Origin: CAYRFQ01 sp964423615
Lineage (GTDB): Bacteria; Planctomycetota; Planctomycetia; Gemmatales; Gemmataceae
Direction: 5' to 3'
Length of the DNA stretch: 64,000 bases
Assembly: GCA_964423615.1 (NCBI GenBank)
Contig: CAYRFQ010000023.1
Coordinates: 1-64,000 of the forward strand
Under the pieces are notes generated by a model. It was not told the DNA's origin, did not search any database, and saw only the letters and a program-made list of their open reading frames with translations. This document shows positions 46,028-56,700 of the stretch, piece by piece. Position 1 is the stretch's first letter, and each line of letters begins with the position of its first letter. Position numbers and translations under genes: made by a program.

Positions 46028-48793
46028 ATGAATACAGCACAGCGCAAAACGGTCGGCGACGAGCCATTGCCTGGATACCACCTCGTGTCTCCATTAGGTC
46101 AAGGAGGGTTCGGGGAAGTTTGGAAATGCAAAGTTCCCGGGGGCATGTACAAAGCTGTGAAATTCGTGCCACTCGAAACGCAAGAGAAGAAAGTCCCTGG
46201 AGCAGCCAAGCAAGAACTGCGCGCTTTCGGCCATATCAAAACTCTTCGCCACCCGTTTTTGCTTTCCCTGGAGCGAGTCGAGGTGACTTCCTCGGAAGTC
46301 ATCATGATCTCCGAATTGGCAGATCGGAGTCTTGCCGACCGACTCGAAGAGTGCCAGCAACTCGGACAAAAAGGAGTTCCTCGACAAGAACTGTTGGGCT
46401 ACCTTTTTGAAACGGCCGAAGCCTTGGATGTGTTGAACTTCCAGTATGGCCTCCAGCATCTGGACATCAAACCGAACAACCTGCTACTACTCGGGGAACA
46501 CATCAAAGTGGCCGACTTTGGTTTGGTGACCAAGTACAACGCCCTTTCCCAGGATGCCAACTACACTCTACCGGGTCATACCCCGCTTTACAGTCCCCCG
46601 GAACTACTTCGAGGTTCAATCAGTCCACACAGTGATCAGTACTCCCTGGCGATTGTGTATCAGGAGTTGCTGACGGGCGTTCTTCCATTCCAGGGTAAAA
46701 ACCGTCAAGCCCTGACCGTGATGCACCTCGGGGCCGAGCCCGACCTGACTTCCCTTTCCGAAAGGGATCAGACGATTGTCCGTAAAGCTCTTTCCAAAAA
46801 CCCCGAGGATCGGTACTCCTCCTGTACCGATTTCGTAACTGCACTGCTCGGTCATACGAGAGACGAGTCGCGAAAACCGACGAGGGCCTTCAGCCGTTCG
46901 ACTATCCTCCGTCGATTAAATCGAGACAAGCAAGACACAAACGACGAGGAGGGGCAAGAGACAACCATCAAGTTCCAAGAGACGAACGCAAAGTGGCAAG
47001 CGACTGACGAGGAGCGAGCCCCGGGGGAAGGAAAAGAGCACTCTTTGGAATCTGACCCTCTCGAAAGGACCACGGATCCCGACATGACGATTCGGGAAAC
47101 CCAACTCTATGGGGTCGAAGAGTTTTTAGCCCAAGCCAATTTGAAGCCCATGGAACAATTGAGCCAGGACTGCTTGGGAGAATTATGGAAAGTCCAAACC
47201 ACCGAAGGGGAACTATGTCTGGCCCGATGGCTCAATAGTCAGTTGGTCGAGGCGAGCGAGAAAGATGCCATCGGTCTTTTGAACTTCCTCGGCACCCTTT
47301 ATCATCCGGCCCTGCCGCAGTGGGATCTTGTCCGAATCCAAACGGGACAGTGGATGCTCGCGACGGAGATCAACCAAAGAAGCTTGTGGGACCATTTCCG
47401 GAAATACTTCACGAAAAACAAACAAGGCATTCCTCGAGAGGAACTCCTGAATTACATGTTGCAACTGAGCACATTCCTCGACGCGTTCGCAGCCCGTGGA
47501 ATCCACCACTACTGCTTGAACCCGAGAACCATTTTGCTCAGCTCGGATCACCTGGTCTTGCTCGATTTTGGGCTCATCCACCATCTTTGGCAAAGTAAGG
47601 ATTGGCCCGCCCAACTGGTCAATCCTCATTACGCGCCTCCCGAAATGCGAGCAGGCGAGTTTCACCCGAAGAGCGACCAATACACCCTCGCCCTCCTGTT
47701 TGTGGAACTGGTGACGGGCAGTTACCCCCGTGGACTTTCGAAACGAGCGGCCCGTGATGTCGACTGCGATCGGAATCTCGCGCTTGTGGGATCTTCGGAC
47801 GAAAAAGTTATCCGCCGTGCTCTCCACAAGAATCCGGAAAAACGGTTCGCATCTTGTAGTGATTTTGTCCATGCCCTGGCCCAGGATGGCCGCCTTCGCA
47901 AACCTTCCAAGACTTCCATCTTTCCGGAAGTCATCCTTGTTGAAGACTTGTATCAAGAGGCCCCTCCCTCGCCGGGTCGAAGTTCAGCGGCAAACCAATC
48001 CGGAACTAACGAGTTCCCGAGAATGGTCCCCCAACAGTTTTTGACACAGCTATTAGTCCAAGAAGTAGGGCCGTTCATCGTTAGAAACTCCGGCGCTGTG
48101 CATTATTTGGAGTATTCGGAACAGAAACTCGATTGCTGCCTGCCTGTTCGAGCACTCGGGGATGTGTTCCAGCTAAAGCTCAAGACCTTTGCCAATGAAT
48201 ATCAAGCGTCATTCCACAAGCAGGATGGAGTGTATGTGATGTGGTTACCATTCCAGGGGACCTTTTGGCAACGTTTTTGGCGAACTTCTCCGGGCCTGGA
48301 GTTCCGTGTCGAGTACCAGCCCCCTACGCGCATCCATTCGAACTTGTCGCAAGCTCGCGTCCAAATCGAAATTAAGGGTGGAGCGAAGGCCCCTCTGACG
48401 GAAGAACTGAGAACGGCCGCGCTGAAAATGTTGAACCGGTTTCGTTCCCACGTGCAAGATGCTCCAGACCACCGCAAGCAAATGCGATTACCATTTCAGC
48501 AGCAAGTGATGATCTATCCGATCCTATCCAAGACAGAGTGGGGGGAGCGTATTCTCGGGGAAACGAAGGACGTATCGACTGGGGGGATTGGCCTCATATT
48601 GCCAGCACCCACCAACGCGAAATATGTCTACATCCATTTTCCCAGGGCTCAATCCGTCGATGGATTGGCGGTTCTCGGACGGGTCGTCCGAGAAGAACCT
48701 GTCAGTGAGGGGTGCGAAGTTGGAGTTCGCGTGGCTCCTGCTGACGCAACAACCCCAATCAAGACTCAGGAGCCGACGTCTAAATCTCTCTAA
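46028..48793 (+). CDS. Serine/threonine kinase with second pseudokinase domain and PilZ domain
   Basis: 921 residues. Kinase 1 (about 15-275) is active-looking: G-loop GQGGFGEVWKC, K45 in YKAVKF, catalytic HLDIKPNN (144-151), DFG (163-165) and APE-like SPPE. Kinase 2 (about 360-620) is degenerate: the G-loop is lost, the catalytic loop is HYCLNPRT without Asp and Lys, though LDFGLIHH and APPEMRAGEF are kept. It is probably a pseudokinase. An acidic linker (DTNDEEGQETTIK) separates them. The C-terminus has a PilZ-type domain, RKQMRLPFQ...DVSTGGIGLILPAP, which binds cyclic di-GMP in relatives. The combination suggests a second-messenger-tuned kinase. ATG 46028 has a weak ribosome site. Confidence 0.85.
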   Translation: MNTAQRKTVGDEPLPGYHLVSPLGQGGFGEVWKCKVPGGMYKAVKFVPLETQEKKVPGAAKQELRAFGHIKTLRHPFLLSLERVEVTSSEVIMISELADRSLADRLEECQQLGQKGVPRQELLGYLFETAEALDVLNFQYGLQHLDIKPNNLLLLGEHIKVADFGLVTKYNALSQDANYTLPGHTPLYSPPELLRGSISPHSDQYSLAIVYQELLTGVLPFQGKNRQALTVMHLGAEPDLTSLSERDQTIVRKALSKNPEDRYSSCTDFVTALLGHTRDESRKPTRAFSRSTILRRLNRDKQDTNDEEGQETTIKFQETNAKWQATDEERAPGEGKEHSLESDPLERTTDPDMTIRETQLYGVEEFLAQANLKPMEQLSQDCLGELWKVQTTEGELCLARWLNSQLVEASEKDAIGLLNFLGTLYHPALPQWDLVRIQTGQWMLATEINQRSLWDHFRKYFTKNKQGIPREELLNYMLQLSTFLDAFAARGIHHYCLNPRTILLSSDHLVLLDFGLIHHLWQSKDWPAQLVNPHYAPPEMRAGEFHPKSDQYTLALLFVELVTGSYPRGLSKRAARDVDCDRNLALVGSSDEKVIRRALHKNPEKRFASCSDFVHALAQDGRLRKPSKTSIFPEVILVEDLYQEAPPSPGRSSAANQSGTNEFPRMVPQQFLTQLLVQEVGPFIVRNSGAVHYLEYSEQKLDCCLPVRALGDVFQLKLKTFANEYQASFHKQDGVYVMWLPFQGTFWQRFWRTSPGLEFRVEYQPPTRIHSNLSQARVQIEIKGGAKAPLTEELRTAALKMLNRFRSHVQDAPDHRKQMRLPFQQQVMIYPILSKTEWGERILGETKDVSTGGIGLILPAPTNAKYVYIHFPRAQSVDGLAVLGRVVREEPVSEGCEVGVRVAPADATTPIKTQEPTSKSL

Positions 48794-49277
48794 CGTTGGA
48801 GTCGGCTTTCTTCTGCTCTCGTCTCTTACCAAAGATAAGAGTTAACCCTTCTGGAAGCTCGCTCAGGGAAGGAACCGCCCTATTTACACTCGGCGCGTGT
48901 GTACAACTTATCATGTGCCCCACACAAACGGAAACCGCTCGAAGCAGCAGTGGTCAACAAGGGCATGCCACCGACATTTCGCTTTTTCACATCGACCGTT
49001 GAATCACCAATTTCCACCGCAAAGTCGCGGGAGCATTCGAGAGCGACAAAGAAAACTTCGAAAAATCCTCGCAACGGATGACACCTTCGAAGGCAAAACC
49101 TCGCATATCCAAGGGAAGCGAAAAACGACGCGACCAACACGCTTCGCAAAGATCGACGCAGCTGAATTGTTCGCTGGTCGATGATTTCCCACTCAAAGGC
49201 ACTCGACTCTGAAAAGAACGATGAGTGCCTCTCGTTTTCAAACTCGTTTCTTTGCGAGATTAAAAGGATTCACTGCT
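48794..49277. other. Intergenic region
   Basis: About 480 bp with several short open frames that lack motifs. Control region of the trehalase gene; the region 49221-49277 may be part of a longer trehalase N-terminus. Confidence 0.35.
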
Positions 49278-50570
49278 ATGACTCCTGCTATATTGTCCCC
49301 GCGAGAAGTGGCTCCCGTGCTGGACCACATTGACCAGCTTTGGCCAAGTCTCATCCACCACCAACCTCGCGACAAAGGAAAATTGCTGAAAGTCCCTCAT
49401 CCATACGTAACGCCCGCAAACGGCCGGATGTTTCGAAAGGAGCTATACTACTGGGACACATTCTTCACTTCGCTTGGCTTCGAAGGAACACCACGGGAGC
49501 GGATGATCCCAGGATTCGCTCACAACCTCGCGCACCTCTACCGGCGTTTTGGAATCATCCCGAACGCGAACTGCTATTACTTCCTCAGTCGCAGTCAACC
49601 GCCGTTTCTCACTCAGTTGATTTGGCTGGGGTATCGCGTCCTTCAAAAGATAACGCCTTGCGGACCAGAGCAGGCTCTCCTGGTCGAACGGAAAGCCGAT
49701 GATGCCCACAATTTCTTGCGTGAGACCATGGAAGTGGCCCGAAGAGAGCACAACCGAGTTTGGATGGGTAAGGACCGGTTGACCTACGCTGGCTTGTCTC
49801 GGTATTTCGACATCAACCAGGTCGACTGGGCCGTAGCTTGTGAATCCGGGTGGGACCATACCACTCGATGCGATGACCGCTGGCTGTCTCATCTTCCCGT
49901 GGACCTCAATAGCATCCTTTATGTTCGTGAACGCGATATCGCCAAAGCCGCCGAAGTTCTGGGCGAATCTCGCCGAGCCGAACGGTGGCACGAGATGGCG
50001 GACCGCCGTCGGGAGACCATTCGTGAGTTGATGTTCGACGACAACGCGGGATTTTTCTTTGACTATGACGTGGACCGCAAGCAAGTGAATCCGCACCCTT
50101 CCTTGGCCGGATTCTATCCCTTGTGGGCTGGCCTCGCGACGGAAGATCAAGCCAAACTCGTGGTGCACAAGTGGCTGCCTGAGTTTGAACGAGCAGGCGG
50201 CCTCTTGACGACGCTGGAAGAATCTCACGAAAAACAATGGGCGGCACCCAATGGTTGGGCGCCATTGATGTATCTCGTGACCGAAGGGTTGGACAGATAC
50301 GGATATCACCAGGATGCCGACCGACTCCGGGCCAAGTGGGTCAAGACGTGTCTGACGCGGTTCCAACAAACCGGTCATATGTTCGAAAAATATAACGTTC
50401 GTGACGTCGACCAACCTGTCGAAGGTGGAGTCTACGGACAACTCACTGGATTCGGGTGGACGAACTCGATCTTTGTCGTCTTTGCCCGAAAATTGGGGCT
50501 TTGCCAGGATACCGAACCGAACACAACCGAAACCTACGCACCCCTCTTGGTCGAAGAGATCGCGGTCTAA
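49278..50570 (+). CDS. Trehalase (GH37-like)
   Basis: 430 residues. It would hydrolyse trehalose to glucose, probably in the cytosol since no signal peptide is seen. GH37 signatures: NGRMFRKELYYWDTFF (first trehalase signature), CESGWDHTTRCDD with the catalytic Asp, and LESHEKQWAAPNGWAPL-like EESHEKQWAAPNGWAPLMY (second signature). The catalytic base may lie in the C-terminal EGGVYGQLTGFGWTNS. An AAAGGA site nine bases upstream supports ATG 49278; an in-frame ATG at 49221 could add 19 residues. A related sugar specificity within GH37 is possible. A small gene follows at 16 bp. Confidence 0.82.
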   Translation: MTPAILSPREVAPVLDHIDQLWPSLIHHQPRDKGKLLKVPHPYVTPANGRMFRKELYYWDTFFTSLGFEGTPRERMIPGFAHNLAHLYRRFGIIPNANCYYFLSRSQPPFLTQLIWLGYRVLQKITPCGPEQALLVERKADDAHNFLRETMEVARREHNRVWMGKDRLTYAGLSRYFDINQVDWAVACESGWDHTTRCDDRWLSHLPVDLNSILYVRERDIAKAAEVLGESRRAERWHEMADRRRETIRELMFDDNAGFFFDYDVDRKQVNPHPSLAGFYPLWAGLATEDQAKLVVHKWLPEFERAGGLLTTLEESHEKQWAAPNGWAPLMYLVTEGLDRYGYHQDADRLRAKWVKTCLTRFQQTGHMFEKYNVRDVDQPVEGGVYGQLTGFGWTNSIFVVFARKLGLCQDTEPNTTETYAPLLVEEIAV

Positions 50571-50586
50571 ACACGGAGCCCAACCC

Positions 50587-50994
50587 ATGCCACATTCTCA
50601 ATGCACATTCCCAACCCCCTGGGAGCAAAGACGTTGCCGAAGCTCAAATGTTGCCGATTGGCTCGAGCGAGCAACGGATCGGGAAGCCTTTTTGATCGCA
50701 GCCGAGTGCCATCGGGAAGTAGCCGATTTCCTCAGAGACGATTCTCTGCGGCAACTCGCCAGACAATACGAAAACTTGGCCGAACGCACGACCATCGAAA
50801 GACAAAGGACTGGTTGGCGTTTTTCGATCACTCGATTGAACATCAACGCGATGCTCGTTCGACTGGCCCATCGATGTGCTTGTGTCCAGAATCTCAATCC
50901 CGGAGAAACTTTCCAAGACCTCGTCGATGACGAGATGCGCTTGCATCAAGAAACGGCAGCGAAGATTCTGAAGCAAAATCGTGCCGTCGCCTAG
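50587..50994 (+). CDS. Small hypothetical protein downstream of trehalase
   Basis: 135 residues beginning MPHSQCTFPTPW, mostly helical (NVADWLERATDREAFLIAAECHREVADFLRDDSLRQLARQYENLAERTTIERQR), with two Cys in RCACVQ. No family recognised. It starts 16 bp after the trehalase stop and may be co-transcribed. Codon use looks coding, but evidence is modest. Confidence 0.5.
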   Translation: MPHSQCTFPTPWEQRRCRSSNVADWLERATDREAFLIAAECHREVADFLRDDSLRQLARQYENLAERTTIERQRTGWRFSITRLNINAMLVRLAHRCACVQNLNPGETFQDLVDDEMRLHQETAAKILKQNRAVA

Positions 50995-51138
50995 CCACAT
51001 CACCCCATCCACCAGTGACAGGTTCTCGAATCTCGAGGACTTGTCACCCCCTCAACAAGGACTCTCTGGAACTACCCGATGGACGCCGTATGATAGCTGG
51101 GTAACCTGCCAAGATACCCGCATCCGAGGATTGCACTC

Positions 51139-52893
51139 ATGCACCGCGTTCGGTCCCTCTCCCGCTTGAGTTTATGGGTGGGCTGTTGCCTCATCCCTCT
51201 CGTACTTTCTGTCGTCACAGTCGCCGCAGAGTCACGCCAACAAGCAGACCCAACCCCCAAGGGCGAAATCCTGCAGTTTACCTTCCAGAAGAGCAAGATC
51301 TTCCCCGGAACGACACGTACATATTGGGTCTATGTGCCCAAACAGTATGATCCGAAGAAACCAGCGTGCGTTTACGTCAACCAAGACCGTATTCAATTCA
51401 ACGCACCAGCGGTGTTCGACGACCTGATCCACAAGAAAGAAATACCCGTCATCATCGGTGTCTTCATCCAACACGGACGAGTGCAGCCGTTGTCCGACAA
51501 GGCCATTCCGCGTTTCAATCGAAGCTACGAGTACGACGGACTCGGGGATAACTATGCACGATTTTTGCTCGAGGAACTTCTCCCCGAAGCCGAGAAAAAG
51601 AAGACCTCCGACGGACGAGCCATCCGATTGTCGAAGAAGGGCAACGATCGGTGCATCGGTGGTTCGAGTAGTGGTGCGATCTGCGCCTTCACCGCAGCTT
51701 GGGAAAGGCCCAACGAGTTCTCCCGCGTCTTCAGTGCCATCGGCACCTACGTCGGCCTTCGTGGTGGAAACGATTATCCCACGTTGATTCGCAAGTACGA
51801 GCCCAAGCCCATTCGTATTTTCTTACAAGACGGCAAACGCGACCTGAACATCTATGGAGGCGACTGGTGGATGGCCAACCAGATGATGCAGCGGGCGTTG
51901 AAGTTCAGCGGGTACGAAGTAGCGCACGAGTGGGGTGAGGGCGGGCATAATGGAAAACATGCCACCAAGATTTTCCCCCAAGCCATGAAATTCCTGTGGA
52001 AAGATTGGCCCGCCCAAGTGAAGGCCGGAAAAGGCAACCCCGACATCCAGCGGATTTGTCGGTCGGCCGAAGATTGGAAACTCGTCTCGAAAGGGCACAA
52101 GTTCACCGAAGGTCCTGCCGTGAATGCTCGCGGCGAAGTATTCTTCACCGACATCCCCAACAACAAGATTTTCAAGATAGGGCGCACAGGGAAAGTGAGT
52201 GTGTTCGATCCGGATTCCAAACGAGCCAACGGTCTGGCGTTCGGCCCAGACGGGCATCTCTACGCCGTCGCCATGGGTTCCGAGCAGATTCTACGGTATG
52301 ACGAGAACGGAAAGAAGAGCGTGGTAGCCGATGGCTTCCGTGGCAACGACCTGGTTGTCCTCAACAACGGCAGCATGTACGTCACGAATCCGATTCGCGA
52401 CAAGCGAAATGCCAGCAAGGTCTGGTACATCAACCCAAAAGGCCAAACGAGGGTCGTTGACACCGGTTTGCAGTTTGCCAACGGCGTGACGGTCTCTCCC
52501 GACCAGTCGTTGCTGTACGTGGCCGACAGCCGCAGCCACTGGATCTACAGCTACCAAATCCAAGAGGACGGTTCTCTCGAACACAAGCAGAAGTACTATC
52601 ACTTGCACGTCCCTGACAACGCCGACGATAGTGGAGCGGACGGAATGTGTGTAGACCGCAAAGGATGGCTCTACGTGACCACCCGGATGGGTCTTCAGAT
52701 TTGCGACCAGGCCGGACGAGTTCACTGCATCATCCCCACGCCCACGGCACGACCTTCGAATGTATGTCTCGGCGGGAAGAACTTTGATGTCCTCGTCGCC
52801 ACCTGCCGAGACAAGGTCTACATGCGTAAGGTCAACGTCAAGGGAGCCAACGCGTTCCAGGCGCCCATCAAACCCAAAAATCCTCGGCTGTAA
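51139..52893 (+). CDS. Secreted esterase/SMP-30 gluconolactonase fusion
   Basis: 584 residues. Signal peptide LWVGCCLIPLVLSVVTVAA. N-terminal half (about 45-300) is an esterase-like alpha/beta hydrolase of the enterochelin-esterase type (RTYWVYVPKQYDPKKPACVYVNQD, CIGGSSSGAICAFTAAW with the nucleophile Ser, and a late WGEGGHNGKH His). C-terminal half (about 310-580) is an SMP-30/gluconolactonase propeller: GHKFTEGPAVNARGEVFFTDIPNNKIFKI, RANGLAFGPDGHLYAVAMGSEQILRYDENGK, ADSRSHWIYSYQI and GADGMCVDRKG. Combined esterase and lactonase action on sugar esters or lactones is inferred. ATG 51139; the ribosome site is weak. A terminator follows. Confidence 0.82.
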   Translation: MHRVRSLSRLSLWVGCCLIPLVLSVVTVAAESRQQADPTPKGEILQFTFQKSKIFPGTTRTYWVYVPKQYDPKKPACVYVNQDRIQFNAPAVFDDLIHKKEIPVIIGVFIQHGRVQPLSDKAIPRFNRSYEYDGLGDNYARFLLEELLPEAEKKKTSDGRAIRLSKKGNDRCIGGSSSGAICAFTAAWERPNEFSRVFSAIGTYVGLRGGNDYPTLIRKYEPKPIRIFLQDGKRDLNIYGGDWWMANQMMQRALKFSGYEVAHEWGEGGHNGKHATKIFPQAMKFLWKDWPAQVKAGKGNPDIQRICRSAEDWKLVSKGHKFTEGPAVNARGEVFFTDIPNNKIFKIGRTGKVSVFDPDSKRANGLAFGPDGHLYAVAMGSEQILRYDENGKKSVVADGFRGNDLVVLNNGSMYVTNPIRDKRNASKVWYINPKGQTRVVDTGLQFANGVTVSPDQSLLYVADSRSHWIYSYQIQEDGSLEHKQKYYHLHVPDNADDSGADGMCVDRKGWLYVTTRMGLQICDQAGRVHCIIPTPTARPSNVCLGGKNFDVLVATCRDKVYMRKVNVKGANAFQAPIKPKNPRL

Positions 52894-52906
52894 TCCTTGC
52901 TCGAAG

Positions 52907-52939
52907 TGGCGGACATCCGGAAAGATGCCCGCCATTTTT
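52907..52939 (+). terminator. Rho-independent terminator
   Basis: A stem with one mismatch (TGGCGGACATC with GATGCCCGCCA, 6-nt loop) followed by TTTTT, 14 bp after the stop. Confidence 0.88.
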
Positions 52940-53223
52940 CCCAACCAAATCAGGTCCCCAGGTCACATTCCAGCCGCCCAAGAAATTGGTCTTGACACGG
53001 GGCATCACGACCCCAGTTAGTTCCGAAACTTGTTAAGAATTTCACAATTCGCCTGGACGCTGGACTTGACAGAATGACTCAAAACTGCGACGAATGAAGT
53101 TGAAGAATAAGTAATGGTGATGGATAATCATTGACAGTCTGGTGTCATTCTATCAGAGCATCCAGTCTGGTAGAAATTCCGTCGAAGGAACGACGGAGAA
53201 AGAGAAGCAGGAGCAACTCTATC
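52940..53223. other. Intergenic region
   Basis: No gene or repeat recognised. Contains the promoter region of the zinc-binding gene that follows. Confidence 0.3.
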
Positions 53224-53532
53224 ATGCTGCACGTAACTTGCGATTGTTGTGGGAAGGAACTCGAGCACAGCAAGGACCAACACTACATCCTGAAAATCGA
53301 GGCCTACGCTGCCCACGACCCTCGCGAGATTACCGAAGAAGATCTCGACGAGGACAATTTAGAAACCATTAGCCAACTCCTTCAGGAACTCGAAAACCAT
53401 CCGGAAAGCTACGAACTCGAACCACAGCACCGACAGTTTCGATACGACCTCTGCCCCGAATGTCACCAAAAAGTCACGACCGACCCACTGGGGCGATTTC
53501 AAACGCAATCCTTCAAGTTCAGCACGAATTGA
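53224..53532 (+). CDS. Small zinc-binding protein, planctomycete type
   Basis: 102 residues starting MLHVTCDCCGKEL. One zinc ribbon with CDCCGKE at the start and CPECHQK near the end, and a central acidic helix (EITEEDLDEDNLETISQLLQELENHPESYEL). AGGAG lies 11 bases upstream. Similar proteins are common in planctomycetes; the role is unknown. Confidence 0.65.
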   Translation: MLHVTCDCCGKELEHSKDQHYILKIEAYAAHDPREITEEDLDEDNLETISQLLQELENHPESYELEPQHRQFRYDLCPECHQKVTTDPLGRFQTQSFKFSTN

Positions 53533-53793
53533 CGAAGAATCGATTTGCGACAAAGTAGTAAACACACGGAGTGTGCCGTAACCCCCTATAGCCAGGCGGA
53601 CGGCACGCGGGAAACGCGAACATTTTTTGTGTCCGGTCTTATTGGGAGCAAGGCAGAGACCTGCCAACTTTCCTTCCACGGTGGAGCCGTGCCTGACACA
53701 AACTACTACACCGAACAACTAGAAATTTCTCGTTCCCCGTGTGGCGACTACTTCCGAACACACATCGGCAGCCCATTAGAATGACCCCGCATC
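53533..53793. other. Intergenic region with palindromic tract
   Basis: Contains CACACGGAGTGTGCCG near 53570, the inverse of GGCACACTCCGTGTGAC at 28693, a planctomycete-type palindromic repeat. No gene. Confidence 0.4.
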
Positions 53794-56700
53794 ATGGCCC
53801 GAGTCACATTCCTCTGCGGTCCACTCGGTGATCCTGTATTGCACCCATTGTTGCAACGGTGGCGTGAACTGATTCATTCGCGTACCTTCGGGTCCACTCT
53901 TTGGCTTTGTCCCAACTATCGAACTGTCGAAGAACTTCTTCCCCGGTTGCTTGGAGATTCCCAAGGGTGCCTGGCACCTCGGGTCCTCACGATTCACGAT
54001 TTCGCCGACGAGATTGTTCGAAACGGCGACCTCATGGCTCGGCCCATCTCCCACCTCCAACGACGTTTGATGGCTGAAGCCTTGGTCATCCAGCTGCACC
54101 AAAAAGGCCACCTGTCCCACTTCCAGGGCGTCGTCGATACCCGAGGTTTTACCGAAACCGTCTATGCCCTCTTTGGAGAGTTGAAGCGTTCCGAAATACG
54201 CCCCGAGCAGTTACTGACGGCAGCGTCCGAAAAGGCAACGTTCGTTGAGACTTCTACGCTCAAGGACAAGCAGTCGGCATTACTCTACAAGGCCTACCAC
54301 GACGTCCTGCGCCGACATCATCTCTACGACCTCGAAGGGCGGGTATGGTACGCCAAGGAGCTACTTCAAGAAGGACTCAAGTACCCTTTCCAAGACCTCC
54401 AGGCCATCTTCGTGTATGGCTTTGCGACGTTGACTTCGACTGAACAACAGACGCTCGAAGCATGCGCCCGGTGGACCGAAGAAATTTGGGTCACCCTTCC
54501 CGACGAGCAGGATGCCGAGCGGCAGGAACTCTTTTGCGAACCGCGGCGCGTGCTCGCCGCTCTGGGTTCCCTTGGCCCCGAGGTCATCTTCTCTGAGAAA
54601 GAGCAACCGTCCGCAAAGAGCCCTCTTCCAGCCCGCCAAGACTATCTTCCGAAGGCTCAGCTTTGGACACCAAAGGACACAAACGAACCCCCAGTACAGA
54701 CACTGCAATCGTCGACGAATGAGGTGCTGCTCACGAAAAACCCAGTCAGGACGGCTCACAAAAATCCTTTGGCCGAACTCCCCACACCCCCCGGACTTCA
54801 CCACCTCCAAACCCAGTTGTTCCGACCACGTCGTCAAATTGTCAAAGGCCACAACGCAACCGGGATTGGGATCATGGAAGCGCCCGAAGTGGTTGGTGAA
54901 GTCCGACTCGTGGCGAGACGTATTCGGGAACTTCTTCACGCTGGAGTCCCTCCTGACGCCATCATGGTCATCCTCAGGGACCTCGCACCCTACGCCAGCT
55001 TGATCGATGAGGTATTCGAGGAATACGGCATTCCCATCGATCTGGAGGGTGCCGAACCACTCATCCAAAATCCCACCATCGCGACCCTGCTGCGCATTCT
55101 CCGTGTGCCGGACGAGGGGTATGTCTTTGGACAGGTCACTTCCCTCCTCCGGAGCAACTACTTTCGTCCCGATTGGCCGGAGGTCGATTCCAACCCCGAG
55201 GTCGTGCACCAAAGTGAAGCCCTCCTCCGACTCCTGGATGAACCCCGAGGTCGTGATGCCTATCTTGCGGCGGTCGTCCGGTGGGCCGAGAACCCTCCAC
55301 CCGGTCTCGAAGACGAACAGGTCGAAGAATCGAGGAGGCAACGAAAGCACCAACTTGCCAAACAATGTCGTCGGTTCCTCGAACGATTCTTGCATTGCTG
55401 GGACGATGCTCCTGATCGAGGAACTTGGCGGGTGCATGTCCGTTGGCTCCGTCGACTCTGTAGTAACCTCGGAATCGAAAAGGCTGCGAATGAATACCCA
55501 CGAGACAAGCAATGTCTCGAGCGGTTCTGGGCTGAACTCGAGAAATGGGAACGACTCGACAAACTCATTCATGGTGGCGGACACACGGTCGAACGTCACC
55601 ACTTTCAAAAGATGCTCACGGCGTTGGCCTCGCAAGCAGGGCTGGCTCGTGGCCCACGTGGTCCGGGAAAGGTCCGTGTCCTCTCGGCGGAGGTTGCTCG
55701 CAGTTTGTCCGCCGATCATGTGTTCGTGATGGGGCTGGGGGAACGCAGTTTTCCACGACTCGCAACTCCCGACTCTTTTTTCGACGAGCAGGAACGCCAG
55801 GCCTTCCACCAAGTTGGTGTCCCCCTCTCGTGTCTTGCAGACCTCTTGCCGCAGGAAATGCTCCTGTTCTATCAGATCGTCACGAAGCCGAAAGTACAAC
55901 TCACGCTGAGCTACCCGGCCATCGACCGGACTGGACAAGAGCTGCTCCCCAGTTCGTTCCTGACGTCGGTGCTCGACTGCTTCGAACTGGAGGCTGTCCC
56001 CGCCCTCCGCAGGAACATGCTCATCGAAGGATACGATCGCGATCCTCCGATGTCGCTGGCTGAGTACCGAGTTCAGGCAGCGTGTTCGATCGCCCGAGGG
56101 GGTCCCAAGTGGCCACTGCCCGCACAACTCAATGCCCAAATGGTTGCTGCTCGCGACGTCTCACAACACCGTTTTCGCAACGACGACCACTCCATTTATG
56201 ATGGACTTTTTCGGGACAAAAAGATCATCGACCAGGTGGCCCAACTCTTCTCTCCAGATCGTATCCTGAGTCCGACGGCCCTCGAATACTATGTCGCCTG
56301 TCCCTTCAAGTTTTTCCTGCGTCACGTGCTTCGATTGCAGCCCCTCGAGGAACCCCAAGACGAAATCGAGAGTACCGAGAGAGGTCTCACGTTCCACAGA
56401 GCACTGTCTCGATTGCACCAGGAACTCCAGACACAGGGAGTCCACCAACCAACGGAGATGGTTGACCACGAGGTACTGACCCAACTCGACCGTGCCATCG
56501 AAGAGTCGACCACTCAGACGAGCCCGGCTGCTCGCATGCTCTGGGCCATCGAAGGCCAACGTCTTCGCCGCAACGGAAACAAATATCGGGGACATTGGAC
56601 CAAGTTCGTGAAGCCTTGGGTCGAGAAGGACATCTTCCCTCGCCCGACCTACTTCGAGATTGGTTTTGGGCTCCCGCCCGCCGAAGGGGAGGTCATGTAC

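Noticed and set aside
48897..49184. Plus-strand open frame (95 codons) between kinase and trehalase
   Set aside because: Very basic and His-rich, without a ribosome site or recognised family.
54361..56139. Long minus-strand open frame (592 codons) inside the AddB-like gene
   Set aside because: It lies antisense to a gene with clear nuclease and iron-sulfur motifs, has no recognisable motifs, and its openness follows from the codon bias of the sense gene.
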